Notes: generated by a model not told the origin, from the letters alone. A stretch of 64,000 bases of DNA from Acidobacteriota bacterium (GCA_016716905.1 JADJUS010000022.1:1751095-1815094); one strand, 5' to 3'. Shown: positions 1-8,690, numbered from the stretch's first letter. Numbers and translations: made by a program.

Positions 1-31
1 TTTTGAAGTAGTCAGATCCACGGCCGAGATT

Positions 32-115
32 GTAGCCCGGTTGGCGCCCTTGACCTTCGACGGGCTCAGGTCACCCCGAGTGGGCCGAGGGGTGAAGTTC
101 AGGGCGCCCTACGAG
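32..115. repeat. Family A hairpin repeat at the tnaA 3' end
   Basis: An imperfect inverted repeat: a left arm starting gtagcccggttggcgccctt pairs with a right arm ending agggcgccctacgag. It resembles the REP-like family found at 6305-6425, 55222-55342 and elsewhere. The right arm supplies the last codons and the TGA stop of the tryptophanase gene. It may act as a transcription end signal; that is inference. Confidence 0.5.
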
Positions 116-1490
116 ACGCCTGGACGGGCTCGAAGCGGGCGGTGAAGTGCCTGAGCACGGTGGGCGCGTGGGTCATGCGGTAACCGGGCAGCTCAGCGCG
201 CCTTTCGCCGACAGCCGCCACTGTTTCAGCCACGAAGTCGATGTGTGATTGCGTGTAGACGCGGCGAGGGATCGCCAGCCGCACAAGGTCCATCGTGGCA
301 GGCGTCTCTGTACCGTCGGGATGTCGGCCGAACATGACGGTACCAATCTCGACACCGCGCACGCCGCCTTCCAGATACAACGCATTGACGCACGCGATAC
401 CCGGATACTGCAACGGCGGAATGTGCGGCAGCATGGCGCGTGCATCGATGTAGATCGCGTGACCGCCCGGCGGCTGGATGATCGGCACCCCTGCGGCTGT
501 CAGCTTCTCGCCGAGGTACGCCGTCGAACGAATGCGGTAGTGCAGGTACGGCTCCTCCACCACTTCTTCAAGCCCGCGGGCGATGGCTTCAAGATCGTAG
601 CCAGCAAGACCGCCGTAGGTGGGGAAGCCCTCCGTGAGAATCAACAGGTTGCGTGCGGCCTCGGCCCACGCATCGTTGTTCATCGCGAGGAAGCCGCCGA
701 TGTTTGCCAGGCCGTCCTTTTTCGCCGACATGGTGCAGCCATCAGCGAGCGAAAACATCTCCTGCGCAATCGCCTTCGGCGTGCGGCTCTCCTGGCCCGC
801 CTCGCGTGTCTTGATAAACCACGCATTTTCGGCAAATCGGCACGCGTCCAGGAACAGCGGCTTGTTGAACCGGTCGCACAGCGCGCGCACACCACGCAGG
901 TTCTCGAGCGAGACGGGCTGGCCACCGCCGGAGTTGTTCGTCACCGTAATCATGACGAGCGGCACGCGGTCGCCCTTTTCAGTCAACAGGCGCTCGAGCG
1001 CCGCCAGATCCATGTTGCCCTTGAACGGATGCACCAATGACGGGATCCGGCCCTCGGCGATCACCAGGTCCTGCGCCTCCGCCTCTTCCACTTCGATGTT
1101 TGCGCGCGTGGTATCGAAGTGGTTGTTGTTGGGGACGATGTGGCCTGGCTTGAGGATGGTGTGAAAGAGGATGCGTTCGGCCGCCCGGCCCTGGTGGGTG
1201 GGAATGATGTGCGTGAAGCCGGTGAGGTCGGCCACCACATCCCGGAACCTGTAGAACGAACGGCTGCCGGCGTAACTTTCATCGCCCTGCATCAGCGCGC
1301 CCCACTGGGCCGACGACATGGCGCCGGTGCCCGAGTCGGTCAGCAGGTCAATCAGTACGTCCTGGGCGTGCAGCAGAAAGACGTTGTAGCCGGCCTCACG
1401 CAGGCGCGCTTCGCGCTCCTCGCGGGTGGTAAACGATATGGCTTCAACCGATTTGATCCGGAATGGTTCGATGATGGTGTGCGGCGGCAT
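99..1490 (-). CDS. tnaA: Tryptophanase (beta-eliminating PLP lyase)
   Basis: A cytosolic PLP-dependent lyase expected to cleave L-tryptophan to indole, pyruvate and ammonia. The 463 residues match the usual length of about 470. Visible family motifs are PTHQGR (97-102), FLDACRFAENAWFIK (213-227) and SAKKDG, whose second lysine, K258, should carry PLP. The related tyrosine phenol-lyases share most of these motifs. I prefer tryptophanase because the C-terminal motif reads GVEIGT, as in TnaA, where tyrosine phenol-lyase has an arginine (MERG) needed for phenol binding. Other stretches (CTMSAKKDGLANIGG) are closer to the tyrosine enzyme, so specificity is not settled. The start overlaps the stop of the upstream small gene (TGATG), so the two are probably translated together. 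The final residues come from a hairpin repeat. Confidence 0.85.
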   Translation of the reverse strand: MPPHTIIEPFRIKSVEAISFTTREEREARLREAGYNVFLLHAQDVLIDLLTDSGTGAMSSAQWGALMQGDESYAGSRSFYRFRDVVADLTGFTHIIPTHQGRAAERILFHTILKPGHIVPNNNHFDTTRANIEVEEAEAQDLVIAEGRIPSLVHPFKGNMDLAALERLLTEKGDRVPLVMITVTNNSGGGQPVSLENLRGVRALCDRFNKPLFLDACRFAENAWFIKTREAGQESRTPKAIAQEMFSLADGCTMSAKKDGLANIGGFLAMNNDAWAEAARNLLILTEGFPTYGGLAGYDLEAIARGLEEVVEEPYLHYRIRSTAYLGEKLTAAGVPIIQPPGGHAIYIDARAMLPHIPPLQYPGIACVNALYLEGGVRGVEIGTVMFGRHPDGTETPATMDLVRLAIPRRVYTQSHIDFVAETVAAVGERRAELPGYRMTHAPTVLRHFTARFEPVQASRRAP

Positions 1491-1837
1491 CAGTGCGCCG
1501 TGCCGGCGCCGCGCAATACGCGGACGTTGCGCACACGCGTGGTGTGCACCCCGTTGCTGAATTCAATGAACATGCCCGGCGCGGCCACCAGATCCGTGAG
1601 GATTGCGCGTCCACCCCAGGTGCATCCGGCCACGCGAACAGGGGTGGATTCAAGGCCCTCGGCGGCAAACCAGCCGCCGGCCACCTGGAACCGGCCGTCA
1701 CCAAGTGCCGCAAGTGAGTAGACGGAGTTCCTGGTTCGCACCACCACCCAGTCGCCGGGCTTGATATCGGCCGCCCACACACCCTGGATGGTGCGGGAGT
1801 GGTCTGCGATGCGTTCGAGGGAGTGGGCTCCAGTCAT
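1490..1837 (-). CDS. Small hypothetical protein coupled to tryptophanase
   Basis: A 115-residue soluble protein that I do not recognise. It looks beta-rich: short alternating hydrophobic strands (DWVVVRT, GRFQVAGGWF, RAILTDLV, GMFIEFSNGVHTTRVRNVRVL) with no signal peptide or membrane segment. I chose ATG 1837 because the longer reading frame would run into the divergent peptidase gene. Its TGA overlaps the ATG of the tryptophanase gene by one base, so it is the first gene of a two-gene operon. A role in tryptophanase regulation or tryptophan handling is only a guess from position. Confidence 0.65.
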   Translation of the reverse strand: MTGAHSLERIADHSRTIQGVWAADIKPGDWVVVRTRNSVYSLAALGDGRFQVAGGWFAAEGLESTPVRVAGCTWGGRAILTDLVAAPGMFIEFSNGVHTTRVRNVRVLRGAGTAH

Positions 1838-1884
1838 TACCGGTCCGTGTCTTATTATGGTGCACCAACCTGGGAGGAGTTCCA
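1838..1884. promoter_or_regulatory. Divergent promoter region
   Basis: A 47-bp gap between divergent genes. On the plus strand a TATTAT box (1853-1858) precedes a good Shine-Dalgarno (gggaggag) for the M24 peptidase. On the minus strand the same bases give CATAAT, about 16 nt before the ATG at 1837. The two promoters would overlap, so the pair may be expressed alternately. Confidence 0.4.
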
Positions 1885-3300
1885 ATGCCGTTTTTTACCG
1901 TCCGCCGTGCAGCCTTCGCCGCAGTCCTGCTTTTTACGCCCGTTCTGACGTTCGCGGACGGGCAATCTCGCCTGGCGCCGAATGCCGCGCCTCAGGCGGA
2001 GCGGCCGTTCGGCACGCTGCGCGATCAGGCCGTGATGCAGCAGGCCTGGCTGAAGCAGCGCCTCGACACGTTTGTGCCGGCGCTGATGCGCAAACACGGC
2101 ATCGACCTCTGGGTGGTGCCGATGCGCGAATACAACGAAGACCCGATCTTCTCGTCGATCGTCGCGCCCGAAACGTTCGCGGCCCGGCGCCGCACCATCT
2201 ACGTGCTTTTCGACAAGTGCGCGGCGACAAAAGCGCCGGTCGCCACGGCCTGTGTGGAACGCATTGCCCTGGGTGGCACGTCACAAGGCGGGGTGTGGGA
2301 AGCGCGGACGTCCACCAAGCCCGTGGCGGCCGCTGTCGGGGGACGGCAAGCCGAACTCTGGGGTGATGAACAGTGGCAGTTGCTGAAGACCGTCATCGAA
2401 GAGCGCAAGCCGGCAGTCATCGGCATCAACCGCTCCACCGTGTTTGCGTTCACCGACGGTCTGACAAGCGGCGAACTGCAGGGCATGACCGCCGCGCTCG
2501 GCGCCACATGGGCGTCGAAGTTCAAGGACGCCGAAGGGCTGCCACTCGAGCTCATTGCATCTCGCTTGCCTGACGAGGAAGTGTTCTTCGAGAAGATGAC
2601 GGCCCTCGTCTGGCAGATGACACAGACGATGTTCTCGGAAAAAGTGATTGTGCCTGGTGAGACACGCACCAGTGACCTGGTGTGGTGGTGGCGCCAGAGG
2701 GTGAACGACCAGGGTCTGGGCACGTGGTTCCAGCCAAGCGTCAGCATCCAGCGGCAGGGCGGTGTCACCGGCGACGACCCGGTCATCCAGCGAGGAGACG
2801 TGCTCCATTGCGACGTGGGCATCACCGTCGCTCGGCTCAACACCGACACACAACACAACGCCTATGTGTTGAAGGTGGGCGAGACCGACGCACCTGCCGG
2901 CCTGAAGAAGGCCCTCGCGAACGCGAACGTGATGCAGGACATCTCGATGTCCGAGATTCGACCCGGCCGCACGGGGAACGAAATTCTGAAGTCGGTGCTC
3001 GAGGGCATGACGGCGAAAGGCATCACCGGGACGATGTATTCACATCCGATTGGAGTGCATGGTCACGGCGCGGGTGCGCTGATCGGGCTGTGGGACTACC
3101 AGGACGGCGTGCCCGGTCGCGGTGACGCGAAGATCATTCCCTCGATGTGGTACTCGATCGAGTTGCAGGCCACAACGCCTGTGCCCGAGTGGGGCGGCCA
3201 GCCTGTGCGCATGGCGCAGGAAGAAGACATGATCATCGCCGCCGACGGCAAGGTGCGGTGGGCGCTCAAACGCCAGGACACCTTGTTCCTGGTGAAGTAA
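1885..3300 (+). CDS. Secreted M24 family metallopeptidase (Xaa-Pro aminopeptidase-like)
   Basis: A 471-residue pita-bread-fold peptidase. Residues 1-25 form a signal peptide (basic MPFFTVRR, then a hydrophobic core ending TFADG), so it should act outside the cytoplasm. An N-terminal creatinase-like domain precedes the catalytic half. The expected metal ligands are visible: two aspartates near 310 and 320 (HCDVGIT...TDTQHNAY), histidines in HPIGVHGHGAG near 392, a glutamate in WYSIELQ near 426 and glutamates in AQEEDM near 447. The first motif departs from the usual SDxTRT form, so substrate preference may differ from classical proline aminopeptidases. The start has a good Shine-Dalgarno. It converges on the permease gene. 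Confidence 0.85.
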   Translation: MPFFTVRRAAFAAVLLFTPVLTFADGQSRLAPNAAPQAERPFGTLRDQAVMQQAWLKQRLDTFVPALMRKHGIDLWVVPMREYNEDPIFSSIVAPETFAARRRTIYVLFDKCAATKAPVATACVERIALGGTSQGGVWEARTSTKPVAAAVGGRQAELWGDEQWQLLKTVIEERKPAVIGINRSTVFAFTDGLTSGELQGMTAALGATWASKFKDAEGLPLELIASRLPDEEVFFEKMTALVWQMTQTMFSEKVIVPGETRTSDLVWWWRQRVNDQGLGTWFQPSVSIQRQGGVTGDDPVIQRGDVLHCDVGITVARLNTDTQHNAYVLKVGETDAPAGLKKALANANVMQDISMSEIRPGRTGNEILKSVLEGMTAKGITGTMYSHPIGVHGHGAGALIGLWDYQDGVPGRGDAKIIPSMWYSIELQATTPVPEWGGQPVRMAQEEDMIIAADGKVRWALKRQDTLFLVK

Positions 3301-3313
3301 GCGGGTCGAGTGA

Positions 3314-5881
3314 CTAGTCGCCGCGCAGGGCGCGAAGGGGATTGGTGCGCGAGGCACGCCGGGCTGGCAGGTAGCAGGCCAGCATGGCTGCGGCCGACAA
3401 CACCGCAACGGCCGCACCCATCGTCAGCGGATCCCCTGGACTCACGTCCACAAGCAGACTGCGCATCAGGTGCGTGAGTGGAACCGCGGCGCCGAGGCCC
3501 AGTGCTGCGCCCGCGACTACAAGCGCGCCTCCCTCGCGCACAAGCGGTCGAATCACGTCCCAGCGGGTGGCGCCCAGTGCCAGGCGAATCGCGGTCTCTC
3601 GGGCGCGCTGCCGGGTGGAAAACGCCATGACGCCGTAGATGCCGAGCACCGCCAGCACGAGGGCGATTGCGCCAAACCCCGTCAGGACGCCCGCGATCAG
3701 CCGCTGAGGTGCCAGCCGCCGCAGGACCAGTGCATCCATTGAGTTGACGTCGTAAACCGGCAACGTCGGATCAAGTTCCGCGACCACGGTGCGCAACCTC
3801 GGCACAAGCGTGGCCGCATCAGCGCCCGTCCGGATGACGAGCGTCATCGAACCCCACACGCCTCCTGCCGCCGGCACGTAGTAGGTGGGTGATGGCCCCA
3901 CCGCCGGGTCGTGATGACGCGTGTCGCGCACGAGTCCGACGACGGTTGCCGGGTCTCCACCGCCGCCGCCAAGGTCCAGTTGCCGGCCCACCGGATCGCG
4001 GTCGCCCCACACCATGCGCGCCAGCGTCTGATTCACGATGATCACCTTCGGCGCATCCTCATCGTCTCGCACGGAGAAATCACGTCCGGCGAGGACCGGG
4101 GTTTCCATGGCGCCGAAGTAGCCGTCGGTCACGATGCGCCAGTCGGCCTGAACTGATTCGGTGGGAGCGAGCCGCGCCGCGCCAACAGGAAACACGTGGA
4201 GGCTGAGGTTGCCACGCGTCATCGGCGCGTGGCTCGTGGCTCCAGCCATGGCCACGTCGGGTAGCGCGCGCACGCGCCGGAGCAGATCGATGAAGAACGC
4301 TTCCGGCCGTTCGCGCGGTGCGATGTGCGCGGTGACGATGCGCGTCGACGTGAAGCCGAGATCGACGCTCTGCAAATGACTCAGGGTTCGCATGGTCAAG
4401 CCCGCCGCGCTCAGCAGCACCACCGAGAGCGCCAACTGGCCGACGACCAGGGCGTTTCGTGACCAGTGGCTGCCCGCTGCCACAGACCGCCCTCCGTCGC
4501 GCAGACCGCGAGTGACGTCGAGCCTGGCCATCTGGCGTGCCGGCGCAATGCCGGCAAGGACGCCCGTGACAGCTGAAACGAGAAACGCAAACGTGAGCGC
4601 CCAGAGGTCCACGCCAATCTCACCAGCGCGTGGCAGATCTGTCGCCAGGGTGGTGCGCCATAGACGCATGCCGCTGAACGACAACGCCACGCCAAGAGCG
4701 CCGCCGACGCCTGCGAGCAGCAGACTCTCTGTGAGCAACTGACGAAGGATCCGGCCGCGCCCGCCGCCGACTGCAGCGCGAACGGCGATCTCTCGTGTCC
4801 GCGCCGAGGCGCGGACGAGCAACAGGCTCGAGAGGTTCGCGCAGGCCACCAGCAGCAGGACGCCTACGGCCGTCAGCAATAGATACAACATGCGTGGCGC
4901 ACCCGGGCCAACCACCGATTCGGCGAGTGGCGTGACTGTGACGCCCCAGCCTCGGTGGTGATCAGGGTAGTCGCGGCCGAGCTGCTGGGCGATCGCCGCC
5001 ATTTCGCTCGACGCCTGTGCAATGGACACACCTGGCTTCAGTCGCGCGTACACGTTCAGATCGGCGTAGCCGCGACGGTCCTCGGTGAAGGGCACCGCAG
5101 GCAGCAGGACGTGGTCTGTGGTGTTCAGGCGATCTGGCGGCGCCACGCCAATGATCGTGTGCGCGCGGCCATCAATGGTCAGCACGCGGTCTAGCACTTG
5201 CGGGTCCGCGCCAAATGCGCTCCGCCACAGGCCGTGCGACAGCATCACCACCTGCCCGCCGCCCTTCTCGTCGTCTGTTTTCTGAAACGCGCGGCCGAGC
5301 GCGGGCGACAGTCCCAATAGCGGGTACATGTCATGCGTGAGCCATGTCGCGTCGATGTGCCGCGGCTCGCCCAGTCCCAACACTGTCACGGCTCCAGTGC
5401 GTTCGGCAGCCATGGAGGCAAAACTCCGGCTGCGCACCTGCCAGTCGCGATAGAGCGGCAAAGAGACGGAGAACGCGTCCACCCCCCGCTCCTGATTCGA
5501 CTGCGCGAGGCGCACCAATCGGTCCGATTCAGCGAATGGCATGGGTGCCAGGACAACGGCGTTGAGGGCGCCGAAGATGGTGGTGCTGGCGCTGATGCCG
5601 ATGGCAAAGATCAGAATCGCGCCAAGGGTGAACGCCGGAGTTCGGCGCGCGACTCGAAAGGCGTATCGCAAATCCTGTCCGGCCTGCTGGAGCCAGAGCG
5701 GGAACCAGACGGTGCGTGCGTCTTCGCGGACGGCTGCGACGTTTCCAAACGCCATGGCGGCAGCGCGGCGCGCTTCGTCTGGGGAAAGTCCTTCGGATCG
5801 GCGTTCTTCGGCATCAAGTTCCAGGTGCTGGCGAATCTCGCGCTGCAGGTCGTCGTCGCCCTTGAAGCCGCGCGTTGCCAT
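3314..5881 (-). CDS. Duplicated MacB/FtsX-type ABC permease (ADOP family)
   Basis: An 855-residue inner-membrane protein of the 'acidobacterial duplicated orphan permease' type. A cytoplasmic N-terminal helical segment (REIRQHLELDAEERR...) is followed by a first membrane helix (FTLGAILIFAIGISAST), a MacB-like periplasmic domain, an FtsX core with three helices (MLYLLLTAVGVLLLVACA, GALGVALSF), then a second periplasmic domain and FtsX core (LIAGVLTGFGAIALVLAVLGIYGV, end near RASRTNPLRALRGD). No ATPase partner gene is adjacent, as is usual for this family. I started at ATG 5881 because it overlaps the stop of the PadR gene (TGATG) and begins the family's usual N-terminus; the longer frame reads through padR. 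It is presumably co-regulated by that repressor. The exported substrate is unknown. Confidence 0.9.
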   Translation of the reverse strand: MATRGFKGDDDLQREIRQHLELDAEERRSEGLSPDEARRAAAMAFGNVAAVREDARTVWFPLWLQQAGQDLRYAFRVARRTPAFTLGAILIFAIGISASTTIFGALNAVVLAPMPFAESDRLVRLAQSNQERGVDAFSVSLPLYRDWQVRSRSFASMAAERTGAVTVLGLGEPRHIDATWLTHDMYPLLGLSPALGRAFQKTDDEKGGGQVVMLSHGLWRSAFGADPQVLDRVLTIDGRAHTIIGVAPPDRLNTTDHVLLPAVPFTEDRRGYADLNVYARLKPGVSIAQASSEMAAIAQQLGRDYPDHHRGWGVTVTPLAESVVGPGAPRMLYLLLTAVGVLLLVACANLSSLLLVRASARTREIAVRAAVGGGRGRILRQLLTESLLLAGVGGALGVALSFSGMRLWRTTLATDLPRAGEIGVDLWALTFAFLVSAVTGVLAGIAPARQMARLDVTRGLRDGGRSVAAGSHWSRNALVVGQLALSVVLLSAAGLTMRTLSHLQSVDLGFTSTRIVTAHIAPRERPEAFFIDLLRRVRALPDVAMAGATSHAPMTRGNLSLHVFPVGAARLAPTESVQADWRIVTDGYFGAMETPVLAGRDFSVRDDEDAPKVIIVNQTLARMVWGDRDPVGRQLDLGGGGGDPATVVGLVRDTRHHDPAVGPSPTYYVPAAGGVWGSMTLVIRTGADAATLVPRLRTVVAELDPTLPVYDVNSMDALVLRRLAPQRLIAGVLTGFGAIALVLAVLGIYGVMAFSTRQRARETAIRLALGATRWDVIRPLVREGGALVVAGAALGLGAAVPLTHLMRSLLVDVSPGDPLTMGAAVAVLSAAAMLACYLPARRASRTNPLRALRGD

Positions 5882-6231
5882 CAGGACCTCGCCTGGCCAG
5901 GCCGGAGCAGCCGTGTCATGGCCTCTGTCAGTTGCGCCCACTTTGATTCTTCGGCCCGCAGTTGCGCGCGGCCTTTGGTGGTCATCCGGTAGAGCTTCAT
6001 TTCGCGGCCCGAGTCCGTGGCCTCCCAGCCGGAAGTAATGCACCCGACCTTCTCCAGGCGCTGCAGAGCCGGGTACAAGGAGCCGTGCTCGACGGTCAGC
6101 ACCTCGTCCGTGACAGACTTGATGTGTTTGACGATCCCGTGTCCATGAAGCGGACCAAAGACGAGCGTTCGCAGGATCAGGAGATCCAGTGTGCCCTGGA
6201 TGATGCCGGGTTTCTTCGCGGGTGTTGCCAT
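5881..6231 (-). CDS. PadR family transcriptional repressor
   Basis: A 116-residue winged-helix protein. The PadR signature is clear: GTLDLLILRTL (helix 1), GHGIVKHIK, the recognition segment VEHGSLYPALQRLE and the wing region EMKLYRMTTKGRAQL. PadR proteins of this class repress the permease gene they precede, here overlapping by one base. An inverted repeat just upstream (6239-6260) contains the likely -10 box TATAGT, 12 nt before the ATG. This suggests autoregulation and a leaderless or nearly leaderless message. Confidence 0.92.
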   Translation of the reverse strand: MATPAKKPGIIQGTLDLLILRTLVFGPLHGHGIVKHIKSVTDEVLTVEHGSLYPALQRLEKVGCITSGWEATDSGREMKLYRMTTKGRAQLRAEESKWAQLTEAMTRLLRPGQARS

Positions 6232-6238
6232 GGTAGGT

Positions 6239-6260
6239 AATCTACTATACGTAGTAGATT
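6239..6260. promoter_or_regulatory. PadR operator/promoter
   Basis: A perfect inverted repeat with 9-bp arms (aatctacta / tagtagatt) around a 4-bp spacer (tacg). On the minus strand it contains TATAGT, a plausible -10 box, so a bound dimer would block RNA polymerase. The position directly in front of padR fits an autoregulatory operator for the padR-permease pair. Confidence 0.7.
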
Positions 6261-6304
6261 CCCTTCCAGTTCTCACAAAGAGCCAATGAGCCAATGCCTC
6301 TGGA

Positions 6305-6425
6305 ATTTCGTAGCGCGGCGTGGGTCTCAACGCCGCGGTACACTGGCGGCCTTCCGCCTTCGCTGAAGCTTCGGCGGACCGCCGTAGCCTTGGCGGAGGC
6401 TGGTGAGACCCAGGCCGCCCTACGA
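6305..6425. repeat. Family A hairpin repeat pair
   Basis: A small hairpin (cgtagcgcggcgtgggtctc... to 6338) and an outer inverted partner (tgagacccaggccgccctac, 6404-6423) enclose GC-rich palindromic sequence. The outer arms match at 19 of 21 positions. Against the copy at 55304 the inner stem carries a C-to-G and matching G-to-C change. The right end abuts and partly forms the Shine-Dalgarno of the SDR gene. No gene is visible between 6262 and 6439. Confidence 0.7.
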
Positions 6426-6439
6426 GGAGGGGAGTGCAA

Positions 6440-7288
6440 ATGAAGAGCAAAACGATCCTGATCACCGGCGGCACAAGTGGAATCGGCTTGGAGTCCGCCG
6501 CCGTCCTGGCCGGCATGGGCGCCAGGGTGATTATTGTCGGCCGCGATGCAGGTCGCTTGGCGCAGGCGCAGGCCACCATCAAAGCCCGGTCGGGTGCGGA
6601 TGCTGCGGCGTACCTTTGCGATTTTGCCTCGCTGGCGGCTGTGCGACAGCTGGCCGACCAAGTGTTGCGCGATGTCCCGAAGCTGGATGTCCTCATCAAC
6701 AATGCGGGCGCTGTGTTCGCGCGTCGCACGCTCACTACCGATGGACTCGAAGCCACGTTTGCCGTCAACCACCTCGCGCCCTTCCTGTTGACGCAGCTTC
6801 TTCTGCCGCGCCTCAAGGAGAGCGCTCCGTCGCGCATTGTTACGGTGGCGTCGGGCCGGCACGCGCACGGCACCATGGACTTCGACGACCTGGGCTTCAC
6901 CCGCGGCTATCAGATCCTGCGCGCCTATGCCCGGTCGAAACTGGCGAACGTGCTTTTCGCATCGGAACAGGCGCGCCGACTGGTGGGCACGAGGGTGACG
7001 TCGAACAGTGTGCACCCCGGTCGCGTGGCCACAAACATCTGGGCCGGCGCGCCGGCGTGGACGAAGCCGCTGATCCGCTTCTGGCTGAGCAGGACGTTCA
7101 TTTCCGTGGAAGAGGGCGCGGCCCCCGTGATCGCGCTGGCCTCTCGGCCCGACCTTGACCAGGTGACAGGCCAATACTTCAACCGGCTCGAGGCCGCAGC
7201 TCCGTCAGGCGTGGCGCAGGATTGGGATGTGGCCTCGCGGCTCTGGCGCGAAAGCGAGCGCCTTGTGGCCGCAAACACTCGGGCTTGA
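6440..7288 (+). CDS. Short-chain dehydrogenase/reductase (retinol dehydrogenase-like)
   Basis: A 282-residue cytosolic NAD(P)-dependent oxidoreductase. The Rossmann motif TGGTSGIG lies at the N-terminus, NNAGAVF follows in the usual place, and the active site shows the YxxxK pair (YARSK) with an upstream serine in VASG. The insertion before the tyrosine (HAHGTMDFDDLGFTRGYQ) is typical of the WW-oxidoreductase/retinol dehydrogenase-like branch. Substrate cannot be read from sequence. I used ATG 6440, spaced well from GAGGAGG; a GTG at 6434 is possible. The TGA lies inside a hairpin repeat (7278-7301). Confidence 0.88.
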   Translation: MKSKTILITGGTSGIGLESAAVLAGMGARVIIVGRDAGRLAQAQATIKARSGADAAAYLCDFASLAAVRQLADQVLRDVPKLDVLINNAGAVFARRTLTTDGLEATFAVNHLAPFLLTQLLLPRLKESAPSRIVTVASGRHAHGTMDFDDLGFTRGYQILRAYARSKLANVLFASEQARRLVGTRVTSNSVHPGRVATNIWAGAPAWTKPLIRFWLSRTFISVEEGAAPVIALASRPDLDQVTGQYFNRLEAAAPSGVAQDWDVASRLWRESERLVAANTRA

Positions 7289-7301
7289 GGAACAGCCCGA
7301 G
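7278..7301. repeat. Family A hairpin carrying the SDR stop codon
   Basis: A perfect 8-bp stem (ctcgggct / agcccgag) around tgaggaac. It equals the 28-bp family A core seen at 58331-58358, except for one compensated stem pair (C-G swapped to G-C). The SDR stop codon is in the loop. It could act as a terminator. Confidence 0.7.
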
Positions 7302-7315
7302 GCTTGGCGATGAGC

Positions 7316-7966
7316 CTACATCATCAGGCGGCGGGCTTCAGGGATCTGCGTGAGCAATTGCTCGAGACGTCCGGCCCAAAGCGCGCCGGGCAAGCGCCAG
7401 GCGGCGTAGCCAGCATCCCGAACGAGGACACCGCCGTGTGGCCACGCTTCGAGCGCACGGATGCGATCGGGCGTCAACCACGCGTCTCTGACGCGCGGTT
7501 CGGCTTCGACAAGGATCCCGCCCGGCGTCGTCAATCGCAGCGTCGTCGCGTCAGGAACATCAACACCAAGGCGGCCGGCAACGCCCGCGTTCATCAGCGG
7601 AGTCACAGATGGCGCGCGCCACACAATCAGCGGCCCCGCTGATTCGCGGATCGGCCAGACCACAAGCGTGAACCATTCGCCGGTCTGACGTGAGCCCGTG
7701 CCGGTGCATTCATGTTCGGCAATCGTGCAGGGCAGCGCGTCAACAAAACCCTCGAGGCCGATGCCCCAGATGCGTGCGCCATGCACATGCAGGCGCTTCG
7801 AAAGCGTGACGGCCGCCGCGTGTGCAACCGGTGCAAACGGCACTGGGCGGGCAAATCCATGCGCCTGTGCCCAGCGTTCCACGCCAGACGCGCGCAGACG
7901 TTCACGGAAGAGTCCATAGCCAAGCGCAGCAACAATCGCGACGACGATGGGAAACCAGTTGGGCAC
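7316..7966 (-). CDS. Membrane-anchored hypothetical protein
   Basis: A 216-residue protein I do not recognise. One N-terminal hydrophobic segment (FPIVVAIVAALGYGLF) should anchor it in the membrane with the rest either side unknown. The remainder is a mixed alpha/beta domain with many short strands (EWFTLVVWPI, LIVWRAPSV, GGILVEAEPRV). It lies 11 bp after the PEBP gene and is probably the last gene of the DUF1028-PEBP-hypothetical operon. Confidence 0.6.
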   Translation of the reverse strand: MPNWFPIVVAIVAALGYGLFRERLRASGVERWAQAHGFARPVPFAPVAHAAAVTLSKRLHVHGARIWGIGLEGFVDALPCTIAEHECTGTGSRQTGEWFTLVVWPIRESAGPLIVWRAPSVTPLMNAGVAGRLGVDVPDATTLRLTTPGGILVEAEPRVRDAWLTPDRIRALEAWPHGGVLVRDAGYAAWRLPGALWAGRLEQLLTQIPEARRLMM

Positions 7967-7977
7967 GCGCGGTCCGT

Positions 7978-8670
7978 TCAGGTGACGGGCCGCTTGAACA
8001 CGCCGGCGGTGACGGCCTTGCCGCGCACGTGCGTGGCCATGGCGGCCATGACCGCTGCGCGCGTTTGCGGCACCGTTGCGCCTGCTGGACCAAGAGCCGG
8101 AACATCGATCATCGAGTCGAGCGCGTAGAGTTCGAACAGGTACACATGCGCCGGGCCAGACGCGGGCGCACCGGGTCCGCGATAGTTCGGCCCGGTCACG
8201 CTGATCTGCCTTGAACCATCGGCCATCTGCGCACCCTGTGGCACTCCTTCAGGCAGCGATCGCGCGGCCGCCGGAATATTCCACACCATCCAATGCAACA
8301 CATCGTCAGTCCCCTGGCCGGCGGCGGCGGAGACGTCGTGGACGATCAGGGCGAAGCTCACGGTGGTTTCGGGCACGTTGTCCCACGAGAGCGCCGGCGA
8401 AACGTCGCCGCCCGCTTGCGTGTACTTCAGCGGGATCTCCGCGCCCGGCGCCCACGGCGCGGTGAGCGTCATGATCTGCACGCCGCCGCGGCCGCGACCG
8501 CCCCCGCGCTGGCCGCCCGCGGGTGGCGTTTGGGGCGGAGGCCCGCCGGCGCGCTGCCCGGCCGCCTGGCCGACGGCGGCGGCACCAGCTGGTGGAGGCG
8601 TTTGCGCCGGCACGAGCGCCACGGCCACAAACACCAGCATCAACGCGAGAGTGATTCGTGTGGTGCGCAT
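7978..8670 (-). CDS. YbhB/YbcL-type PEBP family protein, secreted
   Basis: A 230-residue phosphatidylethanolamine-binding-protein homologue (Raf kinase inhibitor-like). The start at ATG 8670 gives a good signal peptide (MRTTRITLALMLVFVAVALVPAQT). A low-complexity Pro/Gly/Arg linker follows (to about residue 62), then the PEBP domain with the conserved SPALSWDNVPE, FALIVHD, HWMVWNIPA, LPEGV and VYLFELYALD blocks. Ligand and role are unknown; bacterial members are usually annotated by fold only. It is second in an operon behind the DUF1028 gene (20-bp gap). Confidence 0.85.
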   Translation of the reverse strand: MRTTRITLALMLVFVAVALVPAQTPPPAGAAAVGQAAGQRAGGPPPQTPPAGGQRGGGRGRGGVQIMTLTAPWAPGAEIPLKYTQAGGDVSPALSWDNVPETTVSFALIVHDVSAAAGQGTDDVLHWMVWNIPAAARSLPEGVPQGAQMADGSRQISVTGPNYRGPGAPASGPAHVYLFELYALDSMIDVPALGPAGATVPQTRAAVMAAMATHVRGKAVTAGVFKRPVT

Positions 8671-8690
8671 CGGCGTTTCCCTGCGTTGAG

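Noticed and set aside
99..1490. Tyrosine phenol-lyase
   Set aside because: Overall very similar, but the phenol-binding arginine position reads isoleucine (VEIG) as in tryptophanase. Kept as a possible alternative.
6232..6900. Long N-terminal extension of PadR
   Set aside because: It covers the operator, hairpin repeats and antisense of the SDR gene. The PadR domain begins at ATG 6231.
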